NCBI RefSeq assembly: GCF_029906645.1
Contig: NZ_JARYGZ010000001.1
Coordinates: 2,414,084 to 2,478,083 of the forward strand
Length of the DNA stretch: 64,000 nt
From: Sphingomonas oryzagri
GTDB taxonomy: Bacteria > Pseudomonadota > Alphaproteobacteria > Sphingomonadales > Sphingomonadaceae
Reading direction: 5' to 3'
Part shown: piece by piece, positions 1 through 8,552 of the stretch
Position numbering within the stretch: position 1 is the first letter of the stretch
Layout: each line of letters starts with the position of its first letter
Notes under the pieces: model-generated
What the model was told of the DNA's origin: nothing
The model's input: the letters and a program-made list of their open reading frames with translations, nothing else
The model's database searches: none
Translations under genes and position numbers: made by a program

Positions 1-176
1 CCACCGCCGCCGCCGACGACGCCGACGCAACGATAATCAGGCAGAACGCGGCATGGTCGGACCATGCGGCGGCCGCCCCGTCTGACGGACACCATCAAAC
101 ATGGCCGATTTTTCACGCGGCCGTCGGACCGCTTTTCAACTCTGAAATGTTAAGCCGCGAACCTCGGGAGTGAAGA
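1..176. other. left-edge non-coding stretch, no gene recognised
   Basis: No reading frame here resembles a known protein. The last bases before the MFS gene hold a good Shine-Dalgarno-like GGGAG about seven bases before its ATG. The GCC-rich first 40 bases could be the end of a gene lying outside the window, but this cannot be decided. Confidence 0.4.
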
Positions 177-1466
177 ATGGCGACGCGTGCGATGGCTTCC
201 GAGCGATCCGGTCGGTCTGACGGTCGAAATCGGGCGAAAACGGCTCTCCAGGCGCTCAATTTTTTCATGGCCGACATGCAGGCCGGGATCGGCCCGTTTC
301 TCGGCGTCTTCCTGCAGCAGCGCGGCTGGACGTCGGGGCCGATCGGTACGGTGATGACCGCTGGCGGCGTCGCCGGCATGATCGTGACCGCTCCGGCGGG
401 CGCGTTCATCGATCACACGGCCAAGAAGCGGCTGGTCGTCATCGTCACCGGCATCTGCACAGTGGTCGCCTCCTTCCTCATTCTATTTTCCCAGTCCGGC
501 CTCGTCGTGACGATCAGCCAGGTTGCGACCGCGATCGCCGGCGCGGCCATCGGGCCGGCGGTTGCCGGAATGACGCTGGGCGTCGTCCGACAGAAGGGTT
601 TCAACGCCCAGAACGGGCGCAATCAGGCCTGGAACCACGCCGGCAACATGATCGGCGCAGGCCTTTCGGGCTGGCTCGGCTGGAAGTTCGGCATGCCGGC
701 GATCTTCTACCTCGCGGCCGCCTTCGGCATCCTCGCGATCGTCTCGGTGCTGATGATTCCCGAAAAGGCCATCGATCATCGCGCCGCGCGCGGGCTCGAA
801 GGCAAGGCGGGGGAGGATTCCGTCGAAGACGAGAAAGCCGAGGGCTTCAAGACTTTGCTGCGCAACAAGCCGATGCTCATATTGGCGGCGTCGCTCGCAT
901 GTTTCCATCTCGGCAATGGCGCGATGCTGCCGCTCTATGGGCTCGCCGTCGTCGGCGCCGGCAAGGGCAATGCATCCCTGTTCGTGGCGCAGACCGTCGT
1001 GGTCGCGCAGGCCGTCATGATCATCGCTTCGCTCTTCGCCATGCGGGTCGCTGCCGGCAAAGGCTATTGGCTAGTGATATTGATCTCGTTCGCGGTGCTT
1101 CCGCTACGCGGATTTCTCGCCGGCACATTCATCGAGCATTGGGGCGTCTGGCCCGTTCAAGCGCTCGATGGCATTGGTGCTGGCCTGCAAAGCGTCGCAG
1201 TCCCGGGTCTGGTCGCCTGCCTGCTCAATGGGACCGGTCGGGTCAATGTCGGCCAGGGTGCGGTGATGACGGTCCAGGGCGTGGGCGCTTCACTTAGCCC
1301 GGCGATCGGCGGCTGGCTGGCGCAGATGCTCGGCTATCATATCGCATTCTACGTGCTTGGCAGCTTCGCACTGGCCAGCGTGGCGCTCTGGCTCGGCTTC
1401 GCCGGCACGCTCCGCCCGGCATGCTCCGGCACCAATAGAGTAACCGAAGTGGGCCAGGGCGCATGA
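177..1466 (+). CDS. MFS transporter
   Basis: Predicted inner-membrane major facilitator protein of 429 residues with about twelve hydrophobic segments and a central charged loop (about residues 200-222, rich in E, K and D). The loop between helices 2 and 3 holds the MFS signature as AGAFIDHTAKKR (about 74-85). The start is set by GGGAG seven bases upstream of the ATG. Its last bases overlap the ATG of the phosphoesterase gene (ATGA), so the two are probably co-translated. The substrate is not evident. The sequence looks like a generic drug or metabolite efflux MFS rather than a recognised sugar or phosphate carrier. Confidence 0.85.
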   Translation: MATRAMASERSGRSDGRNRAKTALQALNFFMADMQAGIGPFLGVFLQQRGWTSGPIGTVMTAGGVAGMIVTAPAGAFIDHTAKKRLVVIVTGICTVVASFLILFSQSGLVVTISQVATAIAGAAIGPAVAGMTLGVVRQKGFNAQNGRNQAWNHAGNMIGAGLSGWLGWKFGMPAIFYLAAAFGILAIVSVLMIPEKAIDHRAARGLEGKAGEDSVEDEKAEGFKTLLRNKPMLILAASLACFHLGNGAMLPLYGLAVVGAGKGNASLFVAQTVVVAQAVMIIASLFAMRVAAGKGYWLVILISFAVLPLRGFLAGTFIEHWGVWPVQALDGIGAGLQSVAVPGLVACLLNGTGRVNVGQGAVMTVQGVGASLSPAIGGWLAQMLGYHIAFYVLGSFALASVALWLGFAGTLRPACSGTNRVTEVGQGA

Positions 1467-2584
1467 CGTCGTCGATTTGTTGGGTCCATATCGGTGACCT
1501 CCATATGGAGGAGGCGGACGGCTGGCTCAGTCGCGAGCGCCTCGACAGGATCGTCGCCGAGGTCAATTCATGCGTCGGCGACTCTGCGGATTTCGTGTTT
1601 CTGCCAGGCGATAACGCCAATCATGCCACCCCCGAGCAATATCGGATGATCGTCGAGGCGCTCGATCCCTTGCTTCTACCCTGGCGTGCGATTGCAGGCG
1701 ATCATGACTTCGAACCCGGTGACCTCGCCAACTTCGAGGCCGCGATCCCGATCGCCAACCGTCCGGAGAGCGAGGTGATCGCGGGCCACCGTTGCATTTT
1801 CCTCGACATCGTCTCGGCGGGCGCCGGTGGCCCGGACTTTCGGGTAACGAGACATCATCGCAATCGCCTGCTCAGAGAGCTGGCCCGTGCCGAGGCCGAA
1901 GATCAGACGGCCCTCGTCTTCATGCACGCATATCCCGGCGACCTCGCTGCGGACGGTACCGCGATTGCGCAAGCCCTGGGTGATGCGGGCGTCGGCTTCG
2001 TCGACACGGGCCACACGCACTACAGCGAGCTGCTCAACGACGGTAGGGTGATCTACGGGGCGACGCGCTCGACCGGGCAAATCGAAGAGGGGAATGGCAA
2101 GCCCGGCTTTTCGATCGTTTGCGTTCACGATCGGAACCCCAGCTGGCGCTTTCGCGAATTGGATGGGCCCTGGCCGCACGTCCAGATCGTGTCGCCCTGC
2201 GACATCCGGCTGATGACTCGCCCGTCCGATCCACGGCAAGTGCCTCGACCGGGCGAGATCACGATCTCAGCCAAGCTGTTCGGTACCGAGCGTCCCGGCC
2301 CGGTGTTCGTTCGGATCGACGGATCCGATGAAGAGGAAATGTGGCTGATCGACGGGCTATGGAGCGCGAAGCGGCGTATCGATGAGCCGGGGCTGCACCG
2401 CATCGAAGTCCTTTGCGGCGATGCGAGCGATCAGATCGAGATACTGGTCAGAGACGTCGAGGCTGTGCCCAAGCGCGATCTTCCCGTGGCGCCGGGCCAT
2501 GATTGCCATGCGATCGGTGCATGGCCCGTCGCAGGAATCGAGGGCACGCAACTGGGTCCGAACAAGAACGGCCGCGACTGGTAA
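1463..2584 (+). CDS. calcineurin-like metallophosphoesterase
   Basis: Predicted soluble metal-dependent phosphoesterase of 373 residues. The metal-binding motifs appear in order: GDLH (11-14), GDN (49-51), GDHD in the place of the usual GNHE (79-82), a single His in FMHAYPGD, and GHTH. The C-terminal 150 residues form a separate beta-rich part, perhaps a substrate or partner domain. It overlaps the MFS gene by four bases, and its TAA overlaps the next ATG (TAATG). The three genes therefore form one translationally coupled unit. The substrate (cyclic nucleotide, phospholipid or other) is not shown by the sequence. Confidence 0.85.
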   Translation: MTSSICWVHIGDLHMEEADGWLSRERLDRIVAEVNSCVGDSADFVFLPGDNANHATPEQYRMIVEALDPLLLPWRAIAGDHDFEPGDLANFEAAIPIANRPESEVIAGHRCIFLDIVSAGAGGPDFRVTRHHRNRLLRELARAEAEDQTALVFMHAYPGDLAADGTAIAQALGDAGVGFVDTGHTHYSELLNDGRVIYGATRSTGQIEEGNGKPGFSIVCVHDRNPSWRFRELDGPWPHVQIVSPCDIRLMTRPSDPRQVPRPGEITISAKLFGTERPGPVFVRIDGSDEEEMWLIDGLWSAKRRIDEPGLHRIEVLCGDASDQIEILVRDVEAVPKRDLPVAPGHDCHAIGAWPVAGIEGTQLGPNKNGRDW

Positions 2585-3831
2585 TGCTGGCTACGATCGC
2601 GACCTGGGGAATCTGCGCGGCCTCGACAGCCGGTGTGATCGCGCGCCCCCTCCGCTGGCCGGAAGCTGTCTGGGCGGTGCTTGGCGCGGCCCTGCTGCTC
2701 CTTTTCGGCCTGATGCCGCCCACGGCGGCACTGGGAGCGGTCGCCAAGGGGAGCGATGTCTACCTGTTCCTGATCGGCATGATGCTGCTTGCCGAGACGG
2801 CCCGCGAGCAGGGGCTGTTCGACTGGGTGGCGGCGACCGCGGCCAATCACGCCGGCGGCTCGACATCACGGCTATTCGCGCTCGTCTATGCAACCGGCAT
2901 CGTCACCACCACCTTCCTGTCCAATGACGCCACCGCTGTGGTGTTGACGCCCGCCGTCTATGCCGCCGCAAAAAAGGCCGAGGCCGAGCCGCTGCCGATG
3001 CTGTTCGCGTGCGCGCTGATCGCCAACGCGGCGAGCTTCGTGCTGCCCATCTCCAACCCCGCCAACCTCGTCCTTTACGGCGGCAGGATGCCGCCGCTCG
3101 GCGCCTGGTTCGGGTCATTCGCTCTGCCGTCGATCGCGGCGATCGCGGTGACGTTCCTGATGCTGCGCTGGGTGGAGCAGAAGCGGCTGTCCGGACCATG
3201 CGCGTGCGACGTCGCGCGCGAACCGCTCTCGATGGGCGGTAAGGCGGCCCTTGCGGGGATCGCGGCGACCGCCCTCCTCCTGATTGCCACGTCCGCCTTC
3301 GATCTGCCACTCGGCCTGCCGACCTGCATCGCAGGCTGTGCAACGACGCTCGGCGTTTGCGCGATCACGAAACGGTCGCCAGTCACGCTTGCTAAGTCGG
3401 TTTCATGGAGCGTGCTGCCGCTGGTGGCCGGGCTGTTCGTATTGGTCGAAGCGCTCGATCGCACCGGCGTGATCCGCCAGGTCGCCTCCGCTCTGCAGGC
3501 TGCTTCATCGGAGCCAGCGAAGGGCGCGGCCATCGCGGGCTCGATCCTGGCCGTCACATCCAACCTCATGAACAACCTGCCCGCGGGTCTGGTCGCGAGC
3601 ATGGCGGTCGTCCAGGCGCACCCACCCCGGCTGATCGTCGACGGACTTCTGATCGGCGTCGATCTTGGACCCAATCTTTCGATTACCGGCTCGCTCGCCA
3701 CCATTTTATGGCTCCAGGCGATCCGGCGGGAGGGCGAGGACGTCGGCTTCCTTCGGTTCCTCAAGGTCGGCATCGTAACAATGATCCCGGCGCTTGTTGC
3801 AGCGCTCGGAATGCGTTTGCTCATTGGTTGA
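2584..3831 (+). CDS. ArsB/NhaD-type (ion transporter superfamily) permease
   Basis: Predicted inner-membrane permease of 415 residues with about eleven hydrophobic segments. It matches the ArsB / citrate-type ion transporter superfamily, including the conserved LSNDATAVVLTP stretch and a later NNLPAGL stretch near the second membrane re-entrant region. I chose the ATG that overlaps the upstream TAA rather than the longer frame opening at 2503. ArsB proteins export arsenite or antimonite, but no arsR, arsC or arsH lies nearby, so arsenic transport is not established. An unrelated anion or sodium exchange is equally possible. Confidence 0.8.
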   Translation: MLATIATWGICAASTAGVIARPLRWPEAVWAVLGAALLLLFGLMPPTAALGAVAKGSDVYLFLIGMMLLAETAREQGLFDWVAATAANHAGGSTSRLFALVYATGIVTTTFLSNDATAVVLTPAVYAAAKKAEAEPLPMLFACALIANAASFVLPISNPANLVLYGGRMPPLGAWFGSFALPSIAAIAVTFLMLRWVEQKRLSGPCACDVAREPLSMGGKAALAGIAATALLLIATSAFDLPLGLPTCIAGCATTLGVCAITKRSPVTLAKSVSWSVLPLVAGLFVLVEALDRTGVIRQVASALQAASSEPAKGAAIAGSILAVTSNLMNNLPAGLVASMAVVQAHPPRLIVDGLLIGVDLGPNLSITGSLATILWLQAIRREGEDVGFLRFLKVGIVTMIPALVAALGMRLLIG

Positions 3832-3843
3832 CGGGAGATTGAC

Positions 3844-3897
3844 ATGACTATGCTGCGACGCGCCGTGAGGGGCATCGCCCCCGCCGCAGGCGTCTGA
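3844..3897 (+). CDS. 17-codon leader-like ORF
   Basis: A short frame begins with ATG seven bases after GGGAGA and ends in TGATG, so its stop overlaps the start codon of the next gene. It encodes 17 residues (MTMLRRAVRGIAPAAGV), basic and weakly hydrophobic. The ribosome site and the stop-start overlap suggest it is translated and could couple translation of the downstream membrane protein. It has no recognised family, and chance remains possible for so short a frame. Confidence 0.35.
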   Translation: MTMLRRAVRGIAPAAGV

Positions 3898-4274
3898 TGG
3901 GTCGGGCGGCGCGTCGGACCGGGCGATGGCTACTGATCGGTGCCTTTCTGCTCGCGCTGGGGTTCACGTCCTTCCATCTCGTGCGCGTGGTCAGCGATGC
4001 CATCTATTGGAACGAGCATAAGGACGAGCGGATCGAAGGCTGGATGACTGCCGGCTTCATCGCGCATTCCTATCACGTCCCGCCACACGTCTTGCTGATG
4101 GCGATCGGGCTGCCGCCGGGGCCACCTCCTGACAATCGCCCGCTCGCCGTCATCGCCCGCAACCAAGGACGCAGCGTTGCTGAACTGCGCGCGGTCCTGC
4201 AGAACGCCATCATCCACGCTCGACCACCTTATCCGCCACCACCACCCCCTCCTCCGCACAAGGCAGCGCCGTGA
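3897..4274 (+). CDS. single-pass membrane protein with proline-rich tail
   Basis: Protein of 125 residues that I do not recognise. One hydrophobic segment (about 11-31) after a basic start suggests an N-in membrane anchor. The middle part (40-100) is polar, and the C-terminal 20 residues are a run of prolines broken by histidine and tyrosine. It starts in a TGATG overlap with the small upstream frame and ends in a GTGA overlap with the DedA gene. It was therefore probably made together with DedA, and may act with it in the envelope. Confidence 0.65.
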   Translation: MGRAARRTGRWLLIGAFLLALGFTSFHLVRVVSDAIYWNEHKDERIEGWMTAGFIAHSYHVPPHVLLMAIGLPPGPPPDNRPLAVIARNQGRSVAELRAVLQNAIIHARPPYPPPPPPPPHKAAP

Positions 4275-4855
4275 ACGCCGAGCTCATCGGCCTGCTGACT
4301 AGGTACGGCCTTCCCGCACTTTTCCTGATCATTGCGGTGACATCCGCCGGTGCGCCGTTTCCGGATTCGCTGCTCCTGATCGCGGTCGGATCGTTCGTGG
4401 CACAGGGCGATCTCGATTACTGGCCGGTCGTCGCGACCGCAACGGCAGGCGCGGTCGCCGGCGACCAGATAGGCTACGCGTTGGGGCGATGGGGCGGCCG
4501 TCCTCTTGCGGCGAAGTTCGCCGGGGGCGAGCGGATCGAAAAGGCCGAAGCCTTCTCCCGCAAATGGGGGGGCCCGGGCATCTTTCTCAGTCGCTGGCTC
4601 GTCGGCCCGCTCGGCCCCTGGATCAATATCACCAGCGGGCTGACCGTATTCAGCTGGCCGCGCTTTCTGATCCTCGATATCGCCGGCGAGCTGCTCTGGG
4701 TCCTGATCTACGTCACTTTGGGTCGGCAGTTCAGCGACAAGGTCGAGGCGATCGCCGACCTGCTCGGCAACCTGACCTGGGTAATCCTCGGCCTGATCGT
4801 GACCGCAGCACTCGGTTGGAAGCTCGTTACCAGGGACCCCGAAGCATCGTCATGA
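4271..4855 (+). CDS. DedA family membrane protein
   Basis: Protein of 194 residues with the DedA (SNARE-associated/VTT) layout: a long N-terminal hydrophobic pair, the acidic FPDSLLLIAVG stretch, then GDQIGYALGRWGG and a FLSRWLVGPLGPW segment. In DedA proteins such conserved acidic and arginine residues are needed for proton-driven lipid carrier or phospholipid flipping. The start is GTG, overlapping the previous stop. It is the last gene of the 177-4855 operon. The lipid it moves is unknown. Confidence 0.85.
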   Translation: MNAELIGLLTRYGLPALFLIIAVTSAGAPFPDSLLLIAVGSFVAQGDLDYWPVVATATAGAVAGDQIGYALGRWGGRPLAAKFAGGERIEKAEAFSRKWGGPGIFLSRWLVGPLGPWINITSGLTVFSWPRFLILDIAGELLWVLIYVTLGRQFSDKVEAIADLLGNLTWVILGLIVTAALGWKLVTRDPEASS

Positions 4856-4990
4856 TGTCGCTCTGCCCTCGCCCCGTCTGCTGGACCACGGCCAGCCAGT
4901 TCGTGGGCACCGAAATATTTCAGGTCTGACGCGTCCTATCCTGGATCAAGGCGTTATCGCACTCACAGGGTTGATTTCGAGAGGAAAAAA

Positions 4991-5125
4991 ATGCAGAAAA
5001 TCACTGTTGCCGCGGCGCTCGCCGCTCTGATGTTGACCGCCGCCTGCAACACGGTTGCGGGAGCTGGAAAGGACGTGTCGTCCGCTGGACACGCCGTCAC
5101 GACCACAGCGGATAAGGCGAAGTAA
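4991..5125 (+). CDS. entericidin-like small lipoprotein (copy 1)
   Basis: A 44-residue protein: a basic start, a hydrophobic segment, the lipobox LTAAC, then the NTVAGAGKDVSS signature of the entericidin A/B family and a Lys-rich end. It would be a tiny lipid-anchored envelope protein. Family members are stress-induced, and EcnB has been linked to cell lysis. It is preceded by GAGG and an A run. Two further copies occur in this window at 7414-7548 and 54091-54228. Confidence 0.85.
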   Translation: MQKITVAAALAALMLTAACNTVAGAGKDVSSAGHAVTTTADKAK

Positions 5126-5154
5126 GGCGCGCCGATATCATCGGAGAGATCATC

Positions 5155-5379
5155 ATGAGCAAGAGTTTTCGCATGTCGGTTCTGATCGGCGTGGCCGTAC
5201 TGTCATCGCCGGCTTATGCCGCCGGTTGCATCAAGGGCGCGGCCGTCGGAGGCGTCGGCGGACATTTCGTGGGAAAAGGCCATGCCGTTGCAGGCGCGGC
5301 CATCGGCTGCGCGGTCGGCCATCATCGTGCAAAGGTTGCTGCTCGGCAGCAAAATCATGCACAGCCCGTCAAAAAGTGA
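5155..5379 (+). CDS. glycine-zipper small envelope protein
   Basis: A 74-residue protein with a signal peptide (cleavage expected after about residue 22, SSPAYAAG) and a Gly/Ala/His-rich body. The body has a repeated GxxxG pattern (GGVGGHFVGKGHAVAG), typical of glycine-zipper envelope proteins. It lies 29 bases after the first entericidin gene, so the two are probably co-expressed. The function is unknown; membrane association or self-assembly is likely. Confidence 0.7.
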   Translation: MSKSFRMSVLIGVAVLSSPAYAAGCIKGAAVGGVGGHFVGKGHAVAGAAIGCAVGHHRAKVAARQQNHAQPVKK

Positions 5380-5414
5380 GTTCTCACATTTCGAGTGGCT
5401 CATGTCTCGTAGTT

Positions 5415-5445
5415 GGGGAGCATACTCATGGTGAGTATGCTCCCC
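5415..5445. other. perfect 14-bp inverted repeat
   Basis: GGGGAGCATACTCA is followed by TGG and then by its exact reverse complement. It lies 36 bases after the glycine-zipper stop codon and 140 bases before the PAS-LuxR gene. No T run follows on either strand, so it is not a standard intrinsic terminator. It may be an operator, an RNA-stability hairpin, or the remains of a mobile element. Confidence 0.6.
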
Positions 5446-5585
5446 TGTACATTTAGCACCGAGGCCACAATTGTGCCGGCGTATCGAAACATAATCATGC
5501 GCGACTGCGATCGATCGTCGGGTGCCACCCTTCGCTCGTTGGAAGAGGCCTGGTGTCATTCCGCTTCGCTTTCGACCACGAAGGC

Positions 5586-7064
5586 ATGACTCTCATTCAA
5601 ACCCAATCCGTCGATCTTGGCCGACTTCGCCAGATCATATCCGGTCTTGCCGAGGGCGTGATTCTCGTCGGCGCCGACCAGACCATTTTGTGGGCGAACG
5701 ATGCCGCGCTGCGTATGCACGGTGCAGAGGAACTCGCTGATCTTGGCGACACCGTCGATGCGTATCGGCAGCGTTTCCAGCTGCGATACCGCAACAACCA
5801 TCGCCTCGAGAAAGGCGACTACCCGTTCGACCGCATCATCGCCGGCGAAGCGTTCAGCGAGGTGGTCGTCGAGGTCATTCCGGCCGGCGACGAAGAACCC
5901 CGCTGGATCCATCAGATCCGCAGCCTCATCATCGCCGACGAAAAGGGAGTGCCGGATCTCCTGGTTCTGATCATGCAGGACGTTTCGCTGCGGTTCGAAG
6001 CGGAGGAGAGGTTCGAGCAGACGTTCAACGTCAACCCGGCCCCAGCGTTGATCCTGCGCCTGTCCGACCATCGGTATGTGAAGGTCAACCAGGGCTTCCT
6101 CGATCTGACCGGTTATACCCGCGACGAGGTGCTCGGCCGGAGCCTCTATGATATCGACGTCCTTCAGGACGCGGCGGATCTGGAAACCGCCAAGGAGCGT
6201 CTGCGCGAGGGCTTGACCATCCGGCAGATGCAGGCCGATCTCTCGCTGCCCGATGGCGGCCGCAAGCTGGTGATCGTCGCAGGCCAGCCCATCGAGCTCA
6301 ACGACGAGCCCTGCATGCTCTTCTCCTTCGCCGATCTCGAGCCGCGGCGACAGGCGGAAAACGAGCTGCGCCACAGCGAGGAGCGGTTCATGGCCGCCTT
6401 CCGCCTGGCGCCTGTGGGGATGGCGATCACAACGCGGGACGGCCAGACGCTGTGCGACATCAACGACGCCTTCCACCAGTTGACCGGCTGGTCGGGCGAC
6501 GAGGTGATGGGCAGGAGCATGGCCGAGCTCAAGCTGTGGGACACGCCCGGTTTTCTGGCAGAGGCGGAAGTGCAGCTTTCCGAGCAAAGCGGCTTTCGGG
6601 GCAAGGACGCGCGCGCGCGGACCAAGGATGGCGGCTTCGTCGATTGCCTGGTCTCGGCCGCCGTCATCACGCTCAAGCGCGACAGCTGCATCCTTTGGGT
6701 GATCCAGGACATTCACGAGCGTCGGCATGGCGAGCTTGAGCTGATCACCGCGATCGAGACGGTGATGAAGGATACCAACTGGTTCAGCCGGACGGTTGTT
6801 GAGAAGCTCGCCAATCTGCGCGCACCGAGCGGGGCTACGGCACCCGTCGAGGTACAGGAGCTGACCCGCCGGGAAAAGGAGGCGTTGAGCCTGTTGTGCG
6901 AAGGTGCCGACGACGCCACGATCGCCAAGGAGATGGGCGTCTCGCGAAACACGCTGCGTAACCACATCGCCCGCGTCTACGCCAAGATCGGGGTGAACCG
7001 CCGCGCCCAGGCGGTATTGTGGGCGCGCGAGCGCGGCTTTCCTCTCGCCCGTCCTATTCGCTGA
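5586..7064 (+). CDS. triple-PAS LuxR-type regulator
   Basis: Cytoplasmic regulator of about 492 residues. Three PAS domains follow one another (about 10-125, 135-250 and 260-385); the latter two have clear F..LTGY / LTGW and DEVLGRS / DEVMGRS motifs. A LuxR/GerE helix-turn-helix follows (about 410-475, LTRREKEALSLL ... NTLRNHIARVY). There is no transmembrane part. The first PAS lacks the LOV cysteine motif, so the ligand is unknown. I favour the second ATG (5586) because the frame opening at 5553 adds residues outside the PAS fold. A regulator of the neighbouring stress genes is a reasonable guess only. Confidence 0.8.
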   Translation: MTLIQTQSVDLGRLRQIISGLAEGVILVGADQTILWANDAALRMHGAEELADLGDTVDAYRQRFQLRYRNNHRLEKGDYPFDRIIAGEAFSEVVVEVIPAGDEEPRWIHQIRSLIIADEKGVPDLLVLIMQDVSLRFEAEERFEQTFNVNPAPALILRLSDHRYVKVNQGFLDLTGYTRDEVLGRSLYDIDVLQDAADLETAKERLREGLTIRQMQADLSLPDGGRKLVIVAGQPIELNDEPCMLFSFADLEPRRQAENELRHSEERFMAAFRLAPVGMAITTRDGQTLCDINDAFHQLTGWSGDEVMGRSMAELKLWDTPGFLAEAEVQLSEQSGFRGKDARARTKDGGFVDCLVSAAVITLKRDSCILWVIQDIHERRHGELELITAIETVMKDTNWFSRTVVEKLANLRAPSGATAPVEVQELTRREKEALSLLCEGADDATIAKEMGVSRNTLRNHIARVYAKIGVNRRAQAVLWARERGFPLARPIR

Positions 7065-7202
7065 TCGCAATCGATCGACTAGTCCTGCACTACCATATGA
7101 TTTGGTGCGGGCTGCTCTTTTGGACGCGCTCGATCGGGCGCATCTCCCTGTCATCGCGGCACGCCCGATCGGCACGCCGCTTCGATCATCAAGGAGGATG
7201 AC

Positions 7203-7385
7203 ATGGACGAGAACCGCATCAAGGGCGAGGTCAAGCAGGTGAAGGGTTCGATCAAGGAAGCGATCGGCAAAATCACCGGCGACAAGTCGACCCAGGCCGA
7301 AGGCGCTGCCGAGAAGGCGGCGGGCAAGGCGCAGGCCGCTGTCGGCAAGGCGACCGACACGGTCAAGGACAGCTTCAAGAAGTAA
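7203..7385 (+). CDS. CsbD family stress protein
   Basis: A 60-residue, highly charged helical protein with the CsbD pattern (IKGEVKQVKGSIKEAIGKITGD ... AEGAAEKAAGKAQ). CsbD proteins are induced by general stress, and their biochemical role is unknown. A strong AAGGAGG sits five bases before the ATG. It heads the 7203-9684 group of small envelope and stress genes. A second CsbD-like gene is at 8553. Confidence 0.9.
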   Translation: MDENRIKGEVKQVKGSIKEAIGKITGDKSTQAEGAAEKAAGKAQAAVGKATDTVKDSFKK

Positions 7386-7413
7386 TTGCGGTCGCCAGGC
7401 AAGGAAACGCACG

Positions 7414-7548
7414 ATGACAAGGATCAAGTCGGCGGCCGTCGTGGCCGCGATGCTCGGGCTGGTCGCCTGCAACACCGTATCCGGCGCCGGCAAGGATATG
7501 TCGTCGGCCGGCCACGCCGTCACCAAGGCGGCGAAGCCGGTTCACTGA
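7414..7548 (+). CDS. entericidin-like small lipoprotein (copy 2)
   Basis: A 44-residue lipoprotein with the lipobox LVAC followed by NTVSGAGKDMSSAGHA, the entericidin signature. It starts 28 bases after the CsbD stop, with AAGGAAA before the ATG. It is closest in sequence to the copy at 4991. Both copies lie in the putative island, and the third is beside the general stress locus. Confidence 0.85.
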   Translation: MTRIKSAAVVAAMLGLVACNTVSGAGKDMSSAGHAVTKAAKPVH

Positions 7549-7601
7549 CAGCCGACCGCCGAGCGGCGGGTAATCAAGGCGGCCACGTAGCGCCGCTCCC
7601 C

Positions 7602-7626
7602 GGACGGCGGCCCTGAGCCGCCGTCC
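7602..7626 (+). terminator. stem-loop after entericidin gene
   Basis: GGACGGCGG and CCGCCGTCC form a perfect 9-bp stem with a seven-base loop, 53 bases after the entericidin stop and 26 bases before the next start. It has no T run, so it may be an attenuating or mRNA-stabilising hairpin rather than a full terminator. Confidence 0.5.
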
Positions 7627-7652
7627 ACCGTTCCCATTCAACAGGAGGCTCC

Positions 7653-8525
7653 ATGCCGACCTATACCGACGCCGCGCTCGACGCGCGGCTTCCCTTCGTC
7701 GCGCCCCGTATGACGTGGGGTGCCATCTTCGCAGGTGTAGCCATCGCGCTCGCCATCGAACTCATGTTCGCGCTGCTGGGTGCGGGCATCGGCCTCAGCA
7801 TGATCGACCCCGCTGCGGGAGATAGCGCGAGCGCCGGCGGCCTGGGCCTCGGCGGCCTGATCTGGTGGGGTCTCGGCACCATCCTAGCACTTGCCGCAGG
7901 AGCCTATGCGTCCGTCTGCACCGCCGGCATTACGCGGCCCTTCGACGGCGCCGTTCACGGCGTGGCCATCTGGGGCGTCACCGTGCTGCTCACCGTCTAT
8001 CTGCTGACGTCCGCGATCGGCGGCATCGTTGGCGGTGCGTTCAGCGCGCTCGGCGGTCTCGCCGGGGCCGCGGGGAGCAGCGTCGGTGCTGTGGCGCCGA
8101 CCGTCGCGCAGGCGGCAGGGATCGACCAGGGCGATGTGAACGATCAGGTCTCCGCCCTGATCAAGCCGGCGCCCGCCGATCCCGCGTCGATGACGCGCGA
8201 GGAAAGCCGCAAGGCGATCATCGCCGAGATGCCGGCGCTCGCACGCGGCGGTGACGATGGTCGCGACGCCGAAAACCGCATCGCGGATATCATCGCGGCG
8301 CAGGACAAGGTCAGTCACGACGTCGCGCTGATGCGCGTCGAGCAGGCGAAACAGCGTTTCCTCGCCGCCAAGCATGACACGATCGCGACCGCGAAGTCCG
8401 CCACCAGCCATGGTGCCAGCATCGCCGCGGGAACCTCGTTCACGGCGTTCCTCGTCCTGCTGCTGGGTGGCATCGCCGCCGCTGCGGCCGGTCAGTTAGC
8501 GACCCGGCGTGGCGAAACCCTCTGA
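7653..8525 (+). CDS. polytopic membrane protein of unknown function
   Basis: A 290-residue protein preceded by a perfect AGGAGG. It has four hydrophobic segments (about 22-44, 65-90, 102-128 and 258-280). Between the third and fourth lies a long polar, Ala/Asp/Glu-rich part of about 110 residues that looks helical. Similar proteins occur next to CsbD and PRC-barrel genes in sphingomonads. No catalytic motif is visible. The position between two CsbD-type genes suggests a role in membrane stress. Confidence 0.6.
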   Translation: MPTYTDAALDARLPFVAPRMTWGAIFAGVAIALAIELMFALLGAGIGLSMIDPAAGDSASAGGLGLGGLIWWGLGTILALAAGAYASVCTAGITRPFDGAVHGVAIWGVTVLLTVYLLTSAIGGIVGGAFSALGGLAGAAGSSVGAVAPTVAQAAGIDQGDVNDQVSALIKPAPADPASMTREESRKAIIAEMPALARGGDDGRDAENRIADIIAAQDKVSHDVALMRVEQAKQRFLAAKHDTIATAKSATSHGASIAAGTSFTAFLVLLLGGIAAAAAGQLATRRGETL

Positions 8526-8552
8526 ACCCCTCTAACTCCAAGGAGCATCATC

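Noticed and set aside
2584-3831. Arsenic resistance operon
   Set aside because: Only the ArsB-like fold is present; no arsR, arsC, arsA or arsH nearby, so a firm arsenic call is not justified.
5556-7526. 656-codon open frame on the minus strand
   Set aside because: It is antisense to the PAS-LuxR and CsbD genes, has no domain character, and reflects high GC codon bias.
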